From: VAZQ01 sp963725065
Lineage (GTDB): Bacteria; Pseudomonadota; Alphaproteobacteria; Rhizobiales; Xanthobacteraceae
Direction: 5' to 3'
Length of the DNA stretch: 64,000 nt
Assembly (NCBI GenBank): GCA_963725065.1
Contig: CAVRXD010000053.1
Location: 124,001 to 188,000, forward strand
How positions within the stretch are numbered: position 1 is the first letter of the stretch; every line of letters begins with the position of its first letter. This document shows positions 53,069 through 62,001 of this stretch, one piece after another. Below the pieces are notes generated by a model. That model was not told the origin of the DNA. It worked only from the letters and a program-made list of their open reading frames with translations, and did not search any database. The position numbers and the translations under genes were made by a program.

Positions 53069-54330
53069 TCGCTCAATTTGTCGATCATCGGCTGGGTGAT
53101 CAAGCAGATGCCGCCGTCGGTGCGGCGAAACCGGACGGCGTCGAGCTCGGGGTCCTCGCCCACGACCAGCCCGGACGGAATGCGGACGCCGCGATCGATG
53201 ATGACATTGTTGAGCCGCGCCCTGCGCCCGATCTCCACATCCGGGAGGATGACGGCATTCTCCACGTGCGAATAGGACCGCATGTGGACATTCGTGAACA
53301 GCAGCGACTGGCGCACCGTCGCTCCCGAGACGATGCAGCCACCTGACACCAGCGAGGAGACCGCCTGTCCGCGACGCCCCTCCTGATCGTGCACGAACTT
53401 GGCCGGGGGAGAGATTTCCGCGAACGTCCAGATCGGCCAGTTGCGGTCGTAGAGGTCGAGCTGCGGCACGATGTCGGTGAGGTCCATGTTGGCCGCCCAA
53501 TACGCGTCGAGGGTGCCGACGTCGCGCCAGTAGGACGAGGCCTGCCCGCTCGATCGCACGCAGGAGCGGGAGAAATGATGCGCCGCCGCACGGCCGCCGC
53601 GAATGATGGAGGGGATGATGTCCTTGCCGAAGTCATGGCTGGAATGCGGATCGGCGGCGTCGCGGCGGAGCTGGTCGAACAGGAAGTCCGTGTCGAACAC
53701 GTAGACGCCCATGCTCGCGAGCGCCACGTCGGGCCGTCCCCGCATCGGCGGCGGCTCCTTCGGCTTTTCAACAAACGAGCTGATGAAATTGTCGGCGTCG
53801 ACATGCATGACCCCGAACGCGGACGCCTCGCTGAGCGGAACCTCGAGACAGCCGACGGTCACGTCGGCGGCCTGCTCCACATGCTGCGAGAGCATCTTTT
53901 CGTAGTCCATCTTGTAGATGTGATCGCCCGCCAGGATGACGATGTATTTCGGCGCGTAGCTCTCGATGATGTCGATGTTCTGATAGACCGCGTCCGCCGT
54001 CCCGGCGTACCACGCCCCGTCCGCCACGCGCTGGCTCGCGGGCAGGATGTCGAAGCTCTCGTTGCGCTCGTGGCGGAAGAAGTTCCAGCCGCGCTGCAGA
54101 TGCCGGATGAGGCTATGCGCCTTGTACTGGGTGGCGACGCCGATGCGGCGGATGCCGGAATTGAGCGCGTTGGAGAGGGCGAAATCGATGATGCGCGACT
54201 TGCCGCCGAAATGCACCGCGGGTTTGGCCCGCCAATCCGTGAGCTCGAGCAACCGGGTACCGCGGCCGCCGGCGAGCACATACGCCATCGCCGAACGTGC
54301 AAACGGTGCGCCTGAGGCTAACGCCGGCAA
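53065..54330 (-). CDS. glgC: glucose-1-phosphate adenylyltransferase
   Basis: A 421-aa enzyme making ADP-glucose from ATP and glucose-1-phosphate, the committed step of glycogen synthesis. It shows YVLAGGRGTRLLELTDWRAK, WYAGTADAVYQNIDII, AGDHIYKMDYEKML and SSFVEKPKEPPP, then a C-terminal left-handed beta helix. The ATG at 54330 is the first in frame with a normal N terminus. It couples to glgA by the ATGA overlap. glgP lies 281 bases upstream. No glgB is seen. Confidence 0.96.
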   Translation of the reverse strand: MPALASGAPFARSAMAYVLAGGRGTRLLELTDWRAKPAVHFGGKSRIIDFALSNALNSGIRRIGVATQYKAHSLIRHLQRGWNFFRHERNESFDILPASQRVADGAWYAGTADAVYQNIDIIESYAPKYIVILAGDHIYKMDYEKMLSQHVEQAADVTVGCLEVPLSEASAFGVMHVDADNFISSFVEKPKEPPPMRGRPDVALASMGVYVFDTDFLFDQLRRDAADPHSSHDFGKDIIPSIIRGGRAAAHHFSRSCVRSSGQASSYWRDVGTLDAYWAANMDLTDIVPQLDLYDRNWPIWTFAEISPPAKFVHDQEGRRGQAVSSLVSGGCIVSGATVRQSLLFTNVHMRSYSHVENAVILPDVEIGRRARLNNVIIDRGVRIPSGLVVGEDPELDAVRFRRTDGGICLITQPMIDKLSE

Positions 54331-54611
54331 TGCCGATTACCCCGCCGTCTGCCCCCTGAGTTGCTTAACATGTGGGCTGATCTGCGCACAACTTCACCAC
54401 AGCAGGGCAGGATCATAGGAGGCACGCCCAGGGTTTAGCAAATTGCATACCAATTTGGCAGCTATACGACACCAGCGCCGCCTACACATTTGCGCTTGGA
54501 CGCTCCTCGCTGGGCTGCGAACCGCCGTTGCCATGCACCCGGTGTGCTCCCCTTGTGGCGACGCGAGCACACCGAGCGTGCCGCCTGGCTCAGGCCGTTC
54601 ACCGCCGAACG

Positions 54612-57134
54612 CTACTTTCGTGCGTCCGCGGGCATGGTGACGGGGACGCGCCAGACGTCCTGCGCGTACTCGCTGATGGCACGGTCGGAGGAGAACCACG
54701 CCATGTTGGCGATATTCATCATGCACATCCGCGTCCAATCGGACGGCGATCGCCACAACTGGTCGATGCGCCGCTGTGTCGCGAAATAGGCGTCGAAATC
54801 CGCCGCCACCATGTAGTGGTCGTCGTGGCGAAGCCCGTTCATCAGAGGGGCGAACCAGCTGGCCTCGCCGGGCCAGTAGATGCCGGCCTCGATTGCGTCC
54901 ACGACGCCCGCGAGCATCGGCGACGCCGAGAGCGCCGTTGCGCCGGGCCCGAGGCGGCGGCGCTCCTCGACCTCATGCGCTTCGAGGCCGAAGATGAAGA
55001 TATTGTCAGCGCCGACGCGCTCGCGGATTTCGATATTCGCGCCATCAAGGGTACCGATCGTCAGCGCGCCATTGAGCCCGAGCTTCATGTTGCCGGTGCC
55101 GGACGCCTCCATCCCCGCGGTCGAGATTTGCTCCGACAGGTCGGCGGCGGGAATGATCACCTCGGCCAGGCTCACGTTGTAGTCGGGCAGGAACACGACG
55201 CGCAAACGATCGCGCGTGACCGGGTCCTCGTTGACCACCTTCGCCACGTCGTTGATCAGCTTGATGATCAGCTTGGCCCGCGTGTAGCTCGCTGCCGCCT
55301 TGCCGGCGAAGATTTTCACCCGTGGGACCCAGTCCCGCGTCGGGTCATCGCGCATCGCGCGATAGAGCGCGACCGTTTCCAGGATATTGAGCAGCTGCCG
55401 CTTGTATTCGTGGATGCGCTTGATCTGCACGTCGAACAGCGCATCGGGATCGAGGTGCAGGCCCATGCGGTCGCCGACCAGCCGGGAGAACGCGATCTTG
55501 TTCGCCCGCTTGGCCGCCGCAACGCGCTCGCGCAGCGCGCTGTCGTCGGCTCCTTCTGCGAGGCGTGCGATCAGGGACGGATCGTCCAGCACCGCGTCGC
55601 CGCACACGTCGCGCAGCACCCGCACGAGCGCCGGATTTGCCTGCATGAGCCAGCGGCGAAAGGTGATTCCGTTGGTCTTGTTGACGATGCGGTCGGGATA
55701 GATCGCGTGCAGATCGCGGAAGACGGTCTTGCGCATCAGATCGGTGTGCAGCGCGGAGACACCGTTCACGCGATGGGAGCCGACGAACGCAAGGTGTCCC
55801 ATACGCAGCTTGCGGCCGTTCTGCTCGTCGATCAGCGATATCGCAGCGATCTTCTCGGAAAAACCCACCGGATCCTGGCTGCGCGCGCCTTCGATATGGT
55901 CGGCGTTGATGCGGTAGATGATCTGCAAGTGGCGCGGAAGAACGCGCTCGAACAGATCCATCGGCCAGCTCTCGAGCGCCTCCGGCAGCAGCGTATGATT
56001 GGTATAGGAGAACGTGCTGATGGTGATCAGCCACGCCTCACTCCACGGCAGGCCATGAATGTCGACGAGCAGCCGCATCAGCTCGGGGATCGCGATGCTG
56101 GGATGGGTGTCGTTGAGTTGGATCGCCGCCCGCATCGGCAGGAAATGCAGGTCGCCGTCGGTGCGCAGATGGCGCTGCACCAGGTCCTGCAGCGAGGCCG
56201 ACACGAAGAAATATTCCTGCCGCAGACGCAGCTCACGCCCGGCCGGGGTTTCATCGCTCGGGTAAAGGATCTTGGAGAGCGCCTCGGCGCGCGATTGCTC
56301 GACCAGCGCCCCGATGTGATCGCCGCTGTTAAAGGCGTCGAGCCGCATCGGATCGACTGCACGGGCGGTCCACAGCCGCAACGGGTTCACGTGGCGGCCG
56401 CGCCATCCCACGATCGGGGTGTCGTAGGCCACCGCCTCGATGGTCTCGTCGGGACGCCACACCGAGCGGGCATGCCCGCCCGGAAGGTGTGCGGTCTCGA
56501 CGAAGCCGCCGAAATGAATGTCGTAAAACACCTCCGGCCGCGCGAACTCCCAAGGGTTGCCGAACGACAGCCATTCCTCCGGATATTCCTGCTGCCAGCC
56601 GTTCTTGATGACCTGGCGAAACAGTCCGTGGTCATAGCGGATACCGTAGCCGTAGGCGGGGATCCCCAGGCTTGCCATGCTCTCCATGAAGCAGGCCGCG
56701 AGCCGTCCAAGACCGCCGTTGCCAAGCGCAGCGTCGGGTTCGGCGGAGCGCAACCGGTTGAGATCCACGCCCAGATCTCCGAGCGCTGCGCGGAAGTCCT
56801 CGGCCATGCCGAGATTGCCGAGCACGTCCGACAGCAGGCGGCCGATCAGGAACTCGAGCGAGAGGTAGTAGACGCGCTTGCTGCCCTTGGCATGGCTGGT
56901 GCGCTCCGAGGCGAGCCAGCGATGGATGATGCGGTCGCGGACGGCGAGCGCGGCGGCCAGAAACCAATCGCGATCGGTGGCCGAGCCGGCATCCTTCCCG
57001 ACCGCCAGGACCAGCTTGGCGAGCACGGCGGCCTTGATTTCGACCAGCGCCTCCTCGCCCGAAGCCGGACCGCTCGCCGGCAGCGGCTCGCGCGTCACGT
57101 TTCGAAACTCGCGAGCGGAGCCCGGATCATTCAT
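54612..57134 (-). CDS. glgP: glycogen phosphorylase
   Basis: An 840-aa GT35 phosphorylase releasing glucose-1-phosphate from glycogen. YLSLEFLIGRLLSDVLGNLG, LGNGGLGRLAACFMESMASL and the pyridoxal-phosphate site EASGTGNMKLGLNGALTIGT are present. The catalytic lysine is in GTGNMKLGLNG (about residue 690). The gene is divergent from none and is the first of the minus-strand glg block, followed by glgC and glgA, so degradation and synthesis genes share an order. ATG at 57134. Confidence 0.96.
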   Translation of the reverse strand: MNDPGSAREFRNVTREPLPASGPASGEEALVEIKAAVLAKLVLAVGKDAGSATDRDWFLAAALAVRDRIIHRWLASERTSHAKGSKRVYYLSLEFLIGRLLSDVLGNLGMAEDFRAALGDLGVDLNRLRSAEPDAALGNGGLGRLAACFMESMASLGIPAYGYGIRYDHGLFRQVIKNGWQQEYPEEWLSFGNPWEFARPEVFYDIHFGGFVETAHLPGGHARSVWRPDETIEAVAYDTPIVGWRGRHVNPLRLWTARAVDPMRLDAFNSGDHIGALVEQSRAEALSKILYPSDETPAGRELRLRQEYFFVSASLQDLVQRHLRTDGDLHFLPMRAAIQLNDTHPSIAIPELMRLLVDIHGLPWSEAWLITISTFSYTNHTLLPEALESWPMDLFERVLPRHLQIIYRINADHIEGARSQDPVGFSEKIAAISLIDEQNGRKLRMGHLAFVGSHRVNGVSALHTDLMRKTVFRDLHAIYPDRIVNKTNGITFRRWLMQANPALVRVLRDVCGDAVLDDPSLIARLAEGADDSALRERVAAAKRANKIAFSRLVGDRMGLHLDPDALFDVQIKRIHEYKRQLLNILETVALYRAMRDDPTRDWVPRVKIFAGKAAASYTRAKLIIKLINDVAKVVNEDPVTRDRLRVVFLPDYNVSLAEVIIPAADLSEQISTAGMEASGTGNMKLGLNGALTIGTLDGANIEIRERVGADNIFIFGLEAHEVEERRRLGPGATALSASPMLAGVVDAIEAGIYWPGEASWFAPLMNGLRHDDHYMVAADFDAYFATQRRIDQLWRSPSDWTRMCMMNIANMAWFSSDRAISEYAQDVWRVPVTMPADARK

Positions 57135-57409
57135 TTATCTGGTCTTTCAAGGCCGTCGTCTTCCGAATGAGCCGCCAAGCCGGCGGCTGCCTCAGTCCGC
57201 CAATTCAGGGCGAACCGTCGCGGCATCGTCGCGGTGCAAGGGGTATGCCGAACCCTGCTGAAACGCTCCCCCAGCCCGCACAGGAGAGCCTGTGGGTATC
57301 CTTGCGCTGCGCCAGCGTGTCAATCGGCCTTGAAAAGGACTCCCCAGCTTCGGGATATGGTTTCCCGCCTGCACGGGGACGTCCCCGGTGGGAGAAGCAC
57401 GTTCCCGCA

Positions 57410-57835
57410 CTAAGAATTCGACCAGGGATCATAGGTGCCGAAGGTCCACACGTTGCCCTCCGGGTCCTTGCAGGTGTAGTCGCGCCCGCCGTAGTCCTGC
57501 GTCTCCGGCGCGTGCGTGATCTCGGCGCCCGCGGCCTTGGCGCGCGCGAAATGTGCGTCGGGATCAGCCACGATGCAGTAGGTGCTCATGGTGACGCCGC
57601 CGACCTGGCGCGGGCGCACCAACAGCTTGCCATAGTCGGTCTCCTTGGCCGAGCCGAGCATCACCATGCCATTGCCGAGCGTGAGCTCGGCATGGGCGAT
57701 GCTGCCGCCCTCACCCTCGTAGACCGCCTTCTTCTCGAATCCGAAGGCCTTGCACAGGAAATCGATCGCGGCCGGTGCGTCCTGGTATTGCAGGGCAGGA
57801 ATCACGGTAGCGGTCGTTTGCTTGGCGATGGCCAT
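57410..57835 (-). CDS. VOC (glyoxalase/bleomycin-resistance) family protein
   Basis: A 141-aa protein with a vicinal-oxygen-chelate fold: TVIPALQYQDAPAAIDFLCK and AFGFEKKAVYEGEGG, AHAELTLGNGMVMLG and DPEGNVWTFGTYDPW. The paired beta-alpha-beta-beta-beta units and a Glu in the last strand suit metal binding. Proteins of this type include glyoxalases, dioxygenases and antibiotic-binding proteins; the substrate is unknown. The ATG at 57835 follows a GGAGC-type site. It starts about 240 bases from the plus-strand GlsB-like gene. Confidence 0.88.
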   Translation of the reverse strand: MAIAKQTTATVIPALQYQDAPAAIDFLCKAFGFEKKAVYEGEGGSIAHAELTLGNGMVMLGSAKETDYGKLLVRPRQVGGVTMSTYCIVADPDAHFARAKAAGAEITHAPETQDYGGRDYTCKDPEGNVWTFGTYDPWSNS

Positions 57836-58078
57836 GAACGCTCCTTTCGAACAAGGCGAATGATTGGACAGCGCCGGCCGGGACCGAGCTATCCCGAAGC
57901 ACGCTGAGGGGAAAAGCCGCCTACCCCTAGAACCCGCTTGCCCCCACCCCGATTTTAGCCGACGTTGCCGCATCTAGTTTAACCGGATTTTCCCCGCTCC
58001 ACGGAGCTGCATGCCGCCGCCCAGAACTGGAACGGCCGGCCGCAGTTGCCTTGGGGACCCATTCCTGCGGAGGGCACC

Positions 58079-58368
58079 TTGAGCATCGTCTGGATCATCA
58101 TCATCGGGTTTCTTGCGGGCGTGGTCGCCCGCCTGCTGTCCCCCGGGCCGAACAACCCGACCGGCTTCTCCTGACCACCATCCTGGGCATCGTCGGGGCC
58201 TTCGTGGCGACCTTCCTCGGCCAGACCATCGGCTGGTACCGGGCCGACCAGGGGGCCGGCCTGATCGGGGCCACGGTCGGCGCCATCCTCATCCTGTTCA
58301 TCTGGAATCGGCTGGTCGCGAACCGCACCATCAGCGACCCCGGCGTCACCGGGCGCCGCTGGCTGTAG
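58079..58368 (+). pseudogene. GlsB/YeaQ-type membrane protein interrupted by a frameshift
   Basis: The frame begins at a TTG (58079) after GGAGGGCACC and reads LSIVWIIIIGFLAGVVARLL then SPGPNNPTGFS before a TGA at 58172. The continuation is in the next frame: LLTTILGIVGAFVATFLGQT, WYRADQGAGLIGATVGAI and LFIWNRLVANRTISDPG. Together this is a normal three-helix GlsB/YeaQ/YmgE (transglycosylase-associated) stress membrane protein of about 96 residues. A missing C in GGCTTCTCCTG (expected GGCTTCCTCCTG) explains the break. It could be a real lesion or a sequencing error. Confidence 0.85.
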
Positions 58369-58456
58369 CGATCGCTGGCAGAGCGCAATGCGGATTGCGC
58401 CGAGCCGCGCGTCCCATGGCGGAATACGCTGACGCTATTCCGCCCTGCGCCCCGAC

Positions 58457-59620
58457 CTACCCCTTCGCCGCCAACGTCCCTCCCCGCCGGCGCGTCAGCG
58501 CCAGCACGGCGAGCGCCACGCCGAAGAATACAACCGTGGCGTAGCCCACCGCCAGCAGATGCTCGTGCTCGAACAGAAAGCCGCCGAGTGCTGAGCCGAG
58601 CGCCTGTCCGACATAGATCGAGGACGTGTTGAGCGCGACGGTGGCGCTGGACAGCTCGGGCGCGGCGGCGACCAGCCGCGCCTGCTGCATCGAGTTCGCG
58701 GCCGCGAAGCCAAATCCCTGCAGCACGATGCCCACGGCCATCGCCGCAAGCATGCCTACGCCCAGCGACCAGACCAGCGCGCCGATAAACATCGACAGGA
58801 TGAAGACGAACGAGGTGGCGAAGGCGCCGAGGCGCGTCACCAGGCGGGTGGCCAGCACGTTGCCAATGAAGCCGGCGACGCCGAACAGCGCGAAGAACGT
58901 CCCGATCGTGCGCGGGCCCGCATCGAGCAGCTTCAACAGTAACGGGCCGAGATAGGTGAAGATCACGAACAGCGCCGAGGTGGTGAGCGCGGTGATGACC
59001 AGAAGTAGAATGATCGAACCGTTGCGGACAATTCGGCCCCAGCTTCTGAGCGAGACGGCGGCCCCCGCCAAGCGCTCGGGCACTCCCAGCACCAGCAGCA
59101 ACAGACTTAGAGCCGCGAGCGCGGCGAGCACGCCATAGGCAGCGCGCCAGCCGAGATGGGCGGCGAGAAAGGTGATGAGCGGAAGGCCGGCGGCAAGCGC
59201 GAGCGACCAGCCGAGGAACACGAAGGCAATCGCGCTCGGCCGCTCCTTCGCTGGTACGATCAGCGCGATCGTGCTCGCGGCCTGCGGCGTGTAGATGGCG
59301 GCGACCGCGACCATGACAAGGCGGAGCGCCAGCAGCGTTCCGTAGTTCGGCGCAAAGGCGGAGGCCGCATGTCCGACCGCGACCACCGCGATGGTGGCGG
59401 ACAACAGCGTGCGCCGCTCGATCCCGCTCGTCGCCCATGTCACCAGTGGCGAGCCGACGCACAGCACCACCGCGCCGAAGGTTACCAGCAGCCCGGCCTC
59501 GCGGATGGTGACCGCAAGCCCGCGCGAAAGCTCGGGCAGCATCCCGGCTGGCGCCAGGATGGCGACCCCGATCACGAAATTCCCAAACATCAAGGCGAGC
59601 TTGGCGAGCCGTGTGCTCAT
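58457..59620 (-). CDS. MFS transporter
   Basis: A 387-aa major-facilitator protein with 12 predicted helices. The first TMs read MFGNFVIGVAILAPAGMLPE, the intracellular loop 2-3 motif A is reduced (TSGIERRTLL), and the second half resumes at LLLVITALTTSALFVIFTYL. The layout is of the DHA1-type drug or metabolite exporters. Substrate unknown. The ATG at 59620 follows from the first helix; upstream extension is not credible. The gene converges with the broken GlsB-like gene. Confidence 0.88.
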   Translation of the reverse strand: MSTRLAKLALMFGNFVIGVAILAPAGMLPELSRGLAVTIREAGLLVTFGAVVLCVGSPLVTWATSGIERRTLLSATIAVVAVGHAASAFAPNYGTLLALRLVMVAVAAIYTPQAASTIALIVPAKERPSAIAFVFLGWSLALAAGLPLITFLAAHLGWRAAYGVLAALAALSLLLLVLGVPERLAGAAVSLRSWGRIVRNGSIILLLVITALTTSALFVIFTYLGPLLLKLLDAGPRTIGTFFALFGVAGFIGNVLATRLVTRLGAFATSFVFILSMFIGALVWSLGVGMLAAMAVGIVLQGFGFAAANSMQQARLVAAAPELSSATVALNTSSIYVGQALGSALGGFLFEHEHLLAVGYATVVFFGVALAVLALTRRRGGTLAAKG

Positions 59621-60004
59621 GATGACGCTTTGCAACCCCCCCGGGGGCGTGGACGAGCGATATAGGTGTGCGCGGAGGGTTGTGCTTACCCACGAGCAGC
59701 GCGATTCAAGGAGGCCAGCCATGCATTTGCCGTCGCGACCGCCTGAGCATCGAGCGATCCGGCACCGGCGATGCCGCCCTCTCCGTTTGGCCAGGCCACC
59801 GTGCAAGCCAACGGCCACGTCGCGCTGATGCGTTTCACGTCGCGCCGCCGCGCCGGCGTTTCAGATCAAGTTTGCAAACAACACGGCAATATCTCCCAAG
59901 CGTGCAGGGACGAAACCGAACACACTCTGCGGCGATCATGCCATCGGAATTTGACGTCGTGGTGCGTGCGAGCGCTGATCGAAAGCAAGAGGAGCGAGTG
60001 TCCC
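59621..60004. other. 384-base stretch with no supported gene
   Basis: Between the divergent MFS and GFA-type genes I see no good frame, repeat or terminator. It probably holds both promoters. Confidence 0.4.
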
Positions 60005-60414
60005 GTGAGCAAGATGAATGGTAGTTGTTTGTGCGGTAGCATCAGGTACACCTGCAACTCCGAGCCGCTGCTGACGGCGGTCTGCCACTGTCCGCATTGC
60101 CAGAAGCAGAGCGGCACGTGATCGTTGCCGTGCCAAAGGACAGCCTCACGATCGCGGGCCAGACGCTCAAGACCTTCGACGATGTCGGCGAAAGCGGACT
60201 GCCGGTGCTGCGGCGGTTTTGCGGAAAATGCGGTTCACCGATTGTGTCCCACGTCGAGGCCATGCCCGACCTGGCGTTCATCAAAGCGGGCACGCTGGAG
60301 AACACCTCCTGGCTCAATCCGACGATGGAGGTCTGGTGCGAGACGGCACAGCCCTGGATCGACATCGACGGGACGAGGCAGCACGCCGAGCGCAATCCGC
60401 CGCTCGCGGCTTAA
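60005..60414 (+). pseudogene. GFA/CENP-V-type zinc enzyme broken by a small deletion
   Basis: The start GTG at 60005 gives SKMNGSCLCGSIRYTCNSEP and CHCPHCQKQSGT, then a TGA at 60119. The rest continues in another frame: VIVAVPKDSLTIAGQTLKTF, LRRFCGKCGSPIVSHVEAMP and NTSWLNPTMEVWCETAQPW. Together they are a normal GFA-fold protein (about 139 residues) with the usual Cys ligands CxC, CxxC and CxxC. A deletion of about 10 bases between SGT and VIV, where homologues have a few extra residues, accounts for the break. The intact homologue at 61502 may compensate. Confidence 0.8.
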
Positions 60415-60491
60415 TGGCGGCGACGACGCTCTGGCAAAATCCTCTTTCACGCCGCCCGCGGTCGCGGACGACACGCTGGACAACCTCATTC

Positions 60492-60767
60492 GTGGACAAC
60501 TTTCACATCGATCCCCCGCTGGTGGTCAAGGACACCCCCAAGCCCCGCCGGCTCGCCTCGCTGGGCGAGGCGCGCGCCTATGTCGACGAGGCGCTCCGGC
60601 TCGGCCGTCCGGAGGCGTGGCGGGAGGTCTACGACCGGCTGCGCGCTGTTGCCGGCGAGGAAGATGCTCTTGAAGCGATCGGTGATCTGCGCGAACTGCT
60701 CGAGCTCGAGGATCTGTTGATCCTGCCGGTCCTGCCCCTGGAACAACGCCACCGCTCGCCGCGCTGA
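60492..60767 (+). CDS. small conserved rhizobial protein (91 aa)
   Basis: The protein begins (V)DNFHIDPPLVVKDTPKPRRL and continues ASLGEARAYVDEALRLGRPE, then AIGDLRELLELEDLLILP. Similar short proteins with the KPRRLASL.EAR..V.E....GRP...WR pattern occur in Bradyrhizobium relatives and are probably small helical adaptor-like proteins of unknown role. I take the GTG at 60492 as start because the family begins here; an ATG at 60414 overlapping the upstream stop would add an unrelated N terminus. Confidence 0.6.
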   Translation: MDNFHIDPPLVVKDTPKPRRLASLGEARAYVDEALRLGRPEAWREVYDRLRAVAGEEDALEAIGDLRELLELEDLLILPVLPLEQRHRSPR

Positions 60768-60909
60768 ACGATCCGGCGTGCCCTGTGGCGAAGGCCCCTG
60801 CCCTCGCCGCAGCCGCAGGGCTGTCCGGATGGAACTTCTGCCACGCCTGCAGACAAAGCGCGCGCTCGCGCCACGCCGACGCTTCCGCTACATTGCCGCG
60901 GACAGGGAG

Positions 60910-61491
60910 ATGGCCGTGGCGCGCGTGAAAATGATCAAGCCGGAGGAAGCCGACGCCGAGACCCGCAAGGTCTACGACGGCGTGGTCGAGCAGTGGGGCC
61001 GCATCAGTAACTTCTCCCAGGTGCTGGCGCATCAGCCGGCGGCGCTGGCGGGCTGGATGCTCCCGAACGAGTTGATCCGCCTCAACAATGTGAAAACCGA
61101 CCCGGACTACGTGAAGATCCAGCAGCTCGTCATCATCAAGACCTCGGCGCTCAATCAGAGCGCCTATTGCATGTCGCACAACGTGCCGCTCGGCAAGAAG
61201 CTCGGGCTCACCGAAGCCCAGATCAAGGCGGCGCAGGGCAGCGACTACATGAGCTCGCCTGACCTCGACGAGCGGCAGAAGGCGGCGATCCGCTGGGCCG
61301 ACGTGGTCACGCAGATGCAGGCGCGCGACGACGATGCCGCTTTCGCGGCAATGAAGGACCACTTCAGCGAGAAACAGATCGTGGAGCTCACGGTGTTCTG
61401 CGGCATGTGGAATTATTCGAACCGGCTATGCGAGGCCCTGCACGTCGATCTCGAGCGGCCGGACAAGCGGATCGAGTTTCAACAGAAATAG
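60910..61491 (+). CDS. carboxymuconolactone decarboxylase family protein
   Basis: A 193-aa CMD/AhpD-type protein: ARVKMIKPEEADAETRKVYD, then VIIKTSALNQSAYCMSHNVP with the active-site Cys and His of the family in CMSH (the usual CxxC is here CxxH), and a C-terminal VVELTVFCGMWNYSNRLCEA-like region ending with Cys. The loss of the second Cys argues against a peroxiredoxin-recycling AhpD role. Substrate unknown. The ATG at 60910 is the first with a family-like N terminus. The next gene begins 10 bases later. Confidence 0.85.
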   Translation: MAVARVKMIKPEEADAETRKVYDGVVEQWGRISNFSQVLAHQPAALAGWMLPNELIRLNNVKTDPDYVKIQQLVIIKTSALNQSAYCMSHNVPLGKKLGLTEAQIKAAQGSDYMSSPDLDERQKAAIRWADVVTQMQARDDDAAFAAMKDHFSEKQIVELTVFCGMWNYSNRLCEALHVDLERPDKRIEFQQK

Positions 61492-61501
61492 GCCACACGC
61501 C

Positions 61502-61861
61502 ATGTCTGAAACCAAGACGTATACCGGCGGCTGCCATTGCGGCGAGGTGCGCTTCGAGGTGACGACCGACCTCGGCAGCGTCACCGCATGCAATTGTTCG
61601 CTCTGCCAGAAGCGTGGCGCGCTGTGGTCGTTCGTACCGTCCGGGCAGTTCGGGTTGCGCGCGGGCGCGGAGGACCTCAAGGACTATCAGTTCGGCAAGA
61701 AGACCCTGCACCATCTGTTCTGCGGGCAGTGCGGCGTGGGGGCATTCTCGCGCGGCAAAAATCCCAAGGGCGATGAGATGGTCGCAGTCAATGTCCGCTG
61801 CCTCGACGACGTCGACATCTCCGCCCTCACGCCCACCCCGTTCGACGGCCGCAGCTTGTAG
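61502..61861 (+). CDS. GFA/CENP-V-type zinc protein (intact)
   Basis: A 119-aa single-domain protein with zinc-binding CHCGEVRFEV, NCSLCQKRGALWSFV and FCGQCGVGAFSRGK pairs. This is the glutathione-dependent formaldehyde-activating (GFA) or CENP-V fold; many members have other or unknown substrates. The gene starts 10 bases after the CMD gene, suggesting a small operon. It is an intact relative of the broken gene at 60005. Confidence 0.88.
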   Translation: MSETKTYTGGCHCGEVRFEVTTDLGSVTACNCSLCQKRGALWSFVPSGQFGLRAGAEDLKDYQFGKKTLHHLFCGQCGVGAFSRGKNPKGDEMVAVNVRCLDDVDISALTPTPFDGRSL

Positions 61862-61873
61862 TCTCAGTTATCG

Positions 61874-61995
61874 TGCCCCGGGCGAGAGCGGCGCGCGCCG
61901 CACGAGACCCGGGGTCCAGGGGCGACTGGCACTGTGCTCGCAGCCTCTGGGTCCCGGATCTTCGCTCCGGCTTCGCCTACGCTCGTCCGGGACAC
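61874..61995. repeat. mosaic palindromic repeat, copy 2
   Basis: CTGGGTCCCGG (61947-61957) and TACGCTCGTCCGGGACAC (61978-61995) match 39420-39455. The element continues leftward with CCCGGGGTCCAGG and has CCCGGGCGAG/CTCGTCCGGG complementarity between its ends. Non-coding; it abuts the uronate dehydrogenase stop and may help terminate transcription. Confidence 0.55.
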
Positions 61996-62001
61996 GCCAC
62001 C

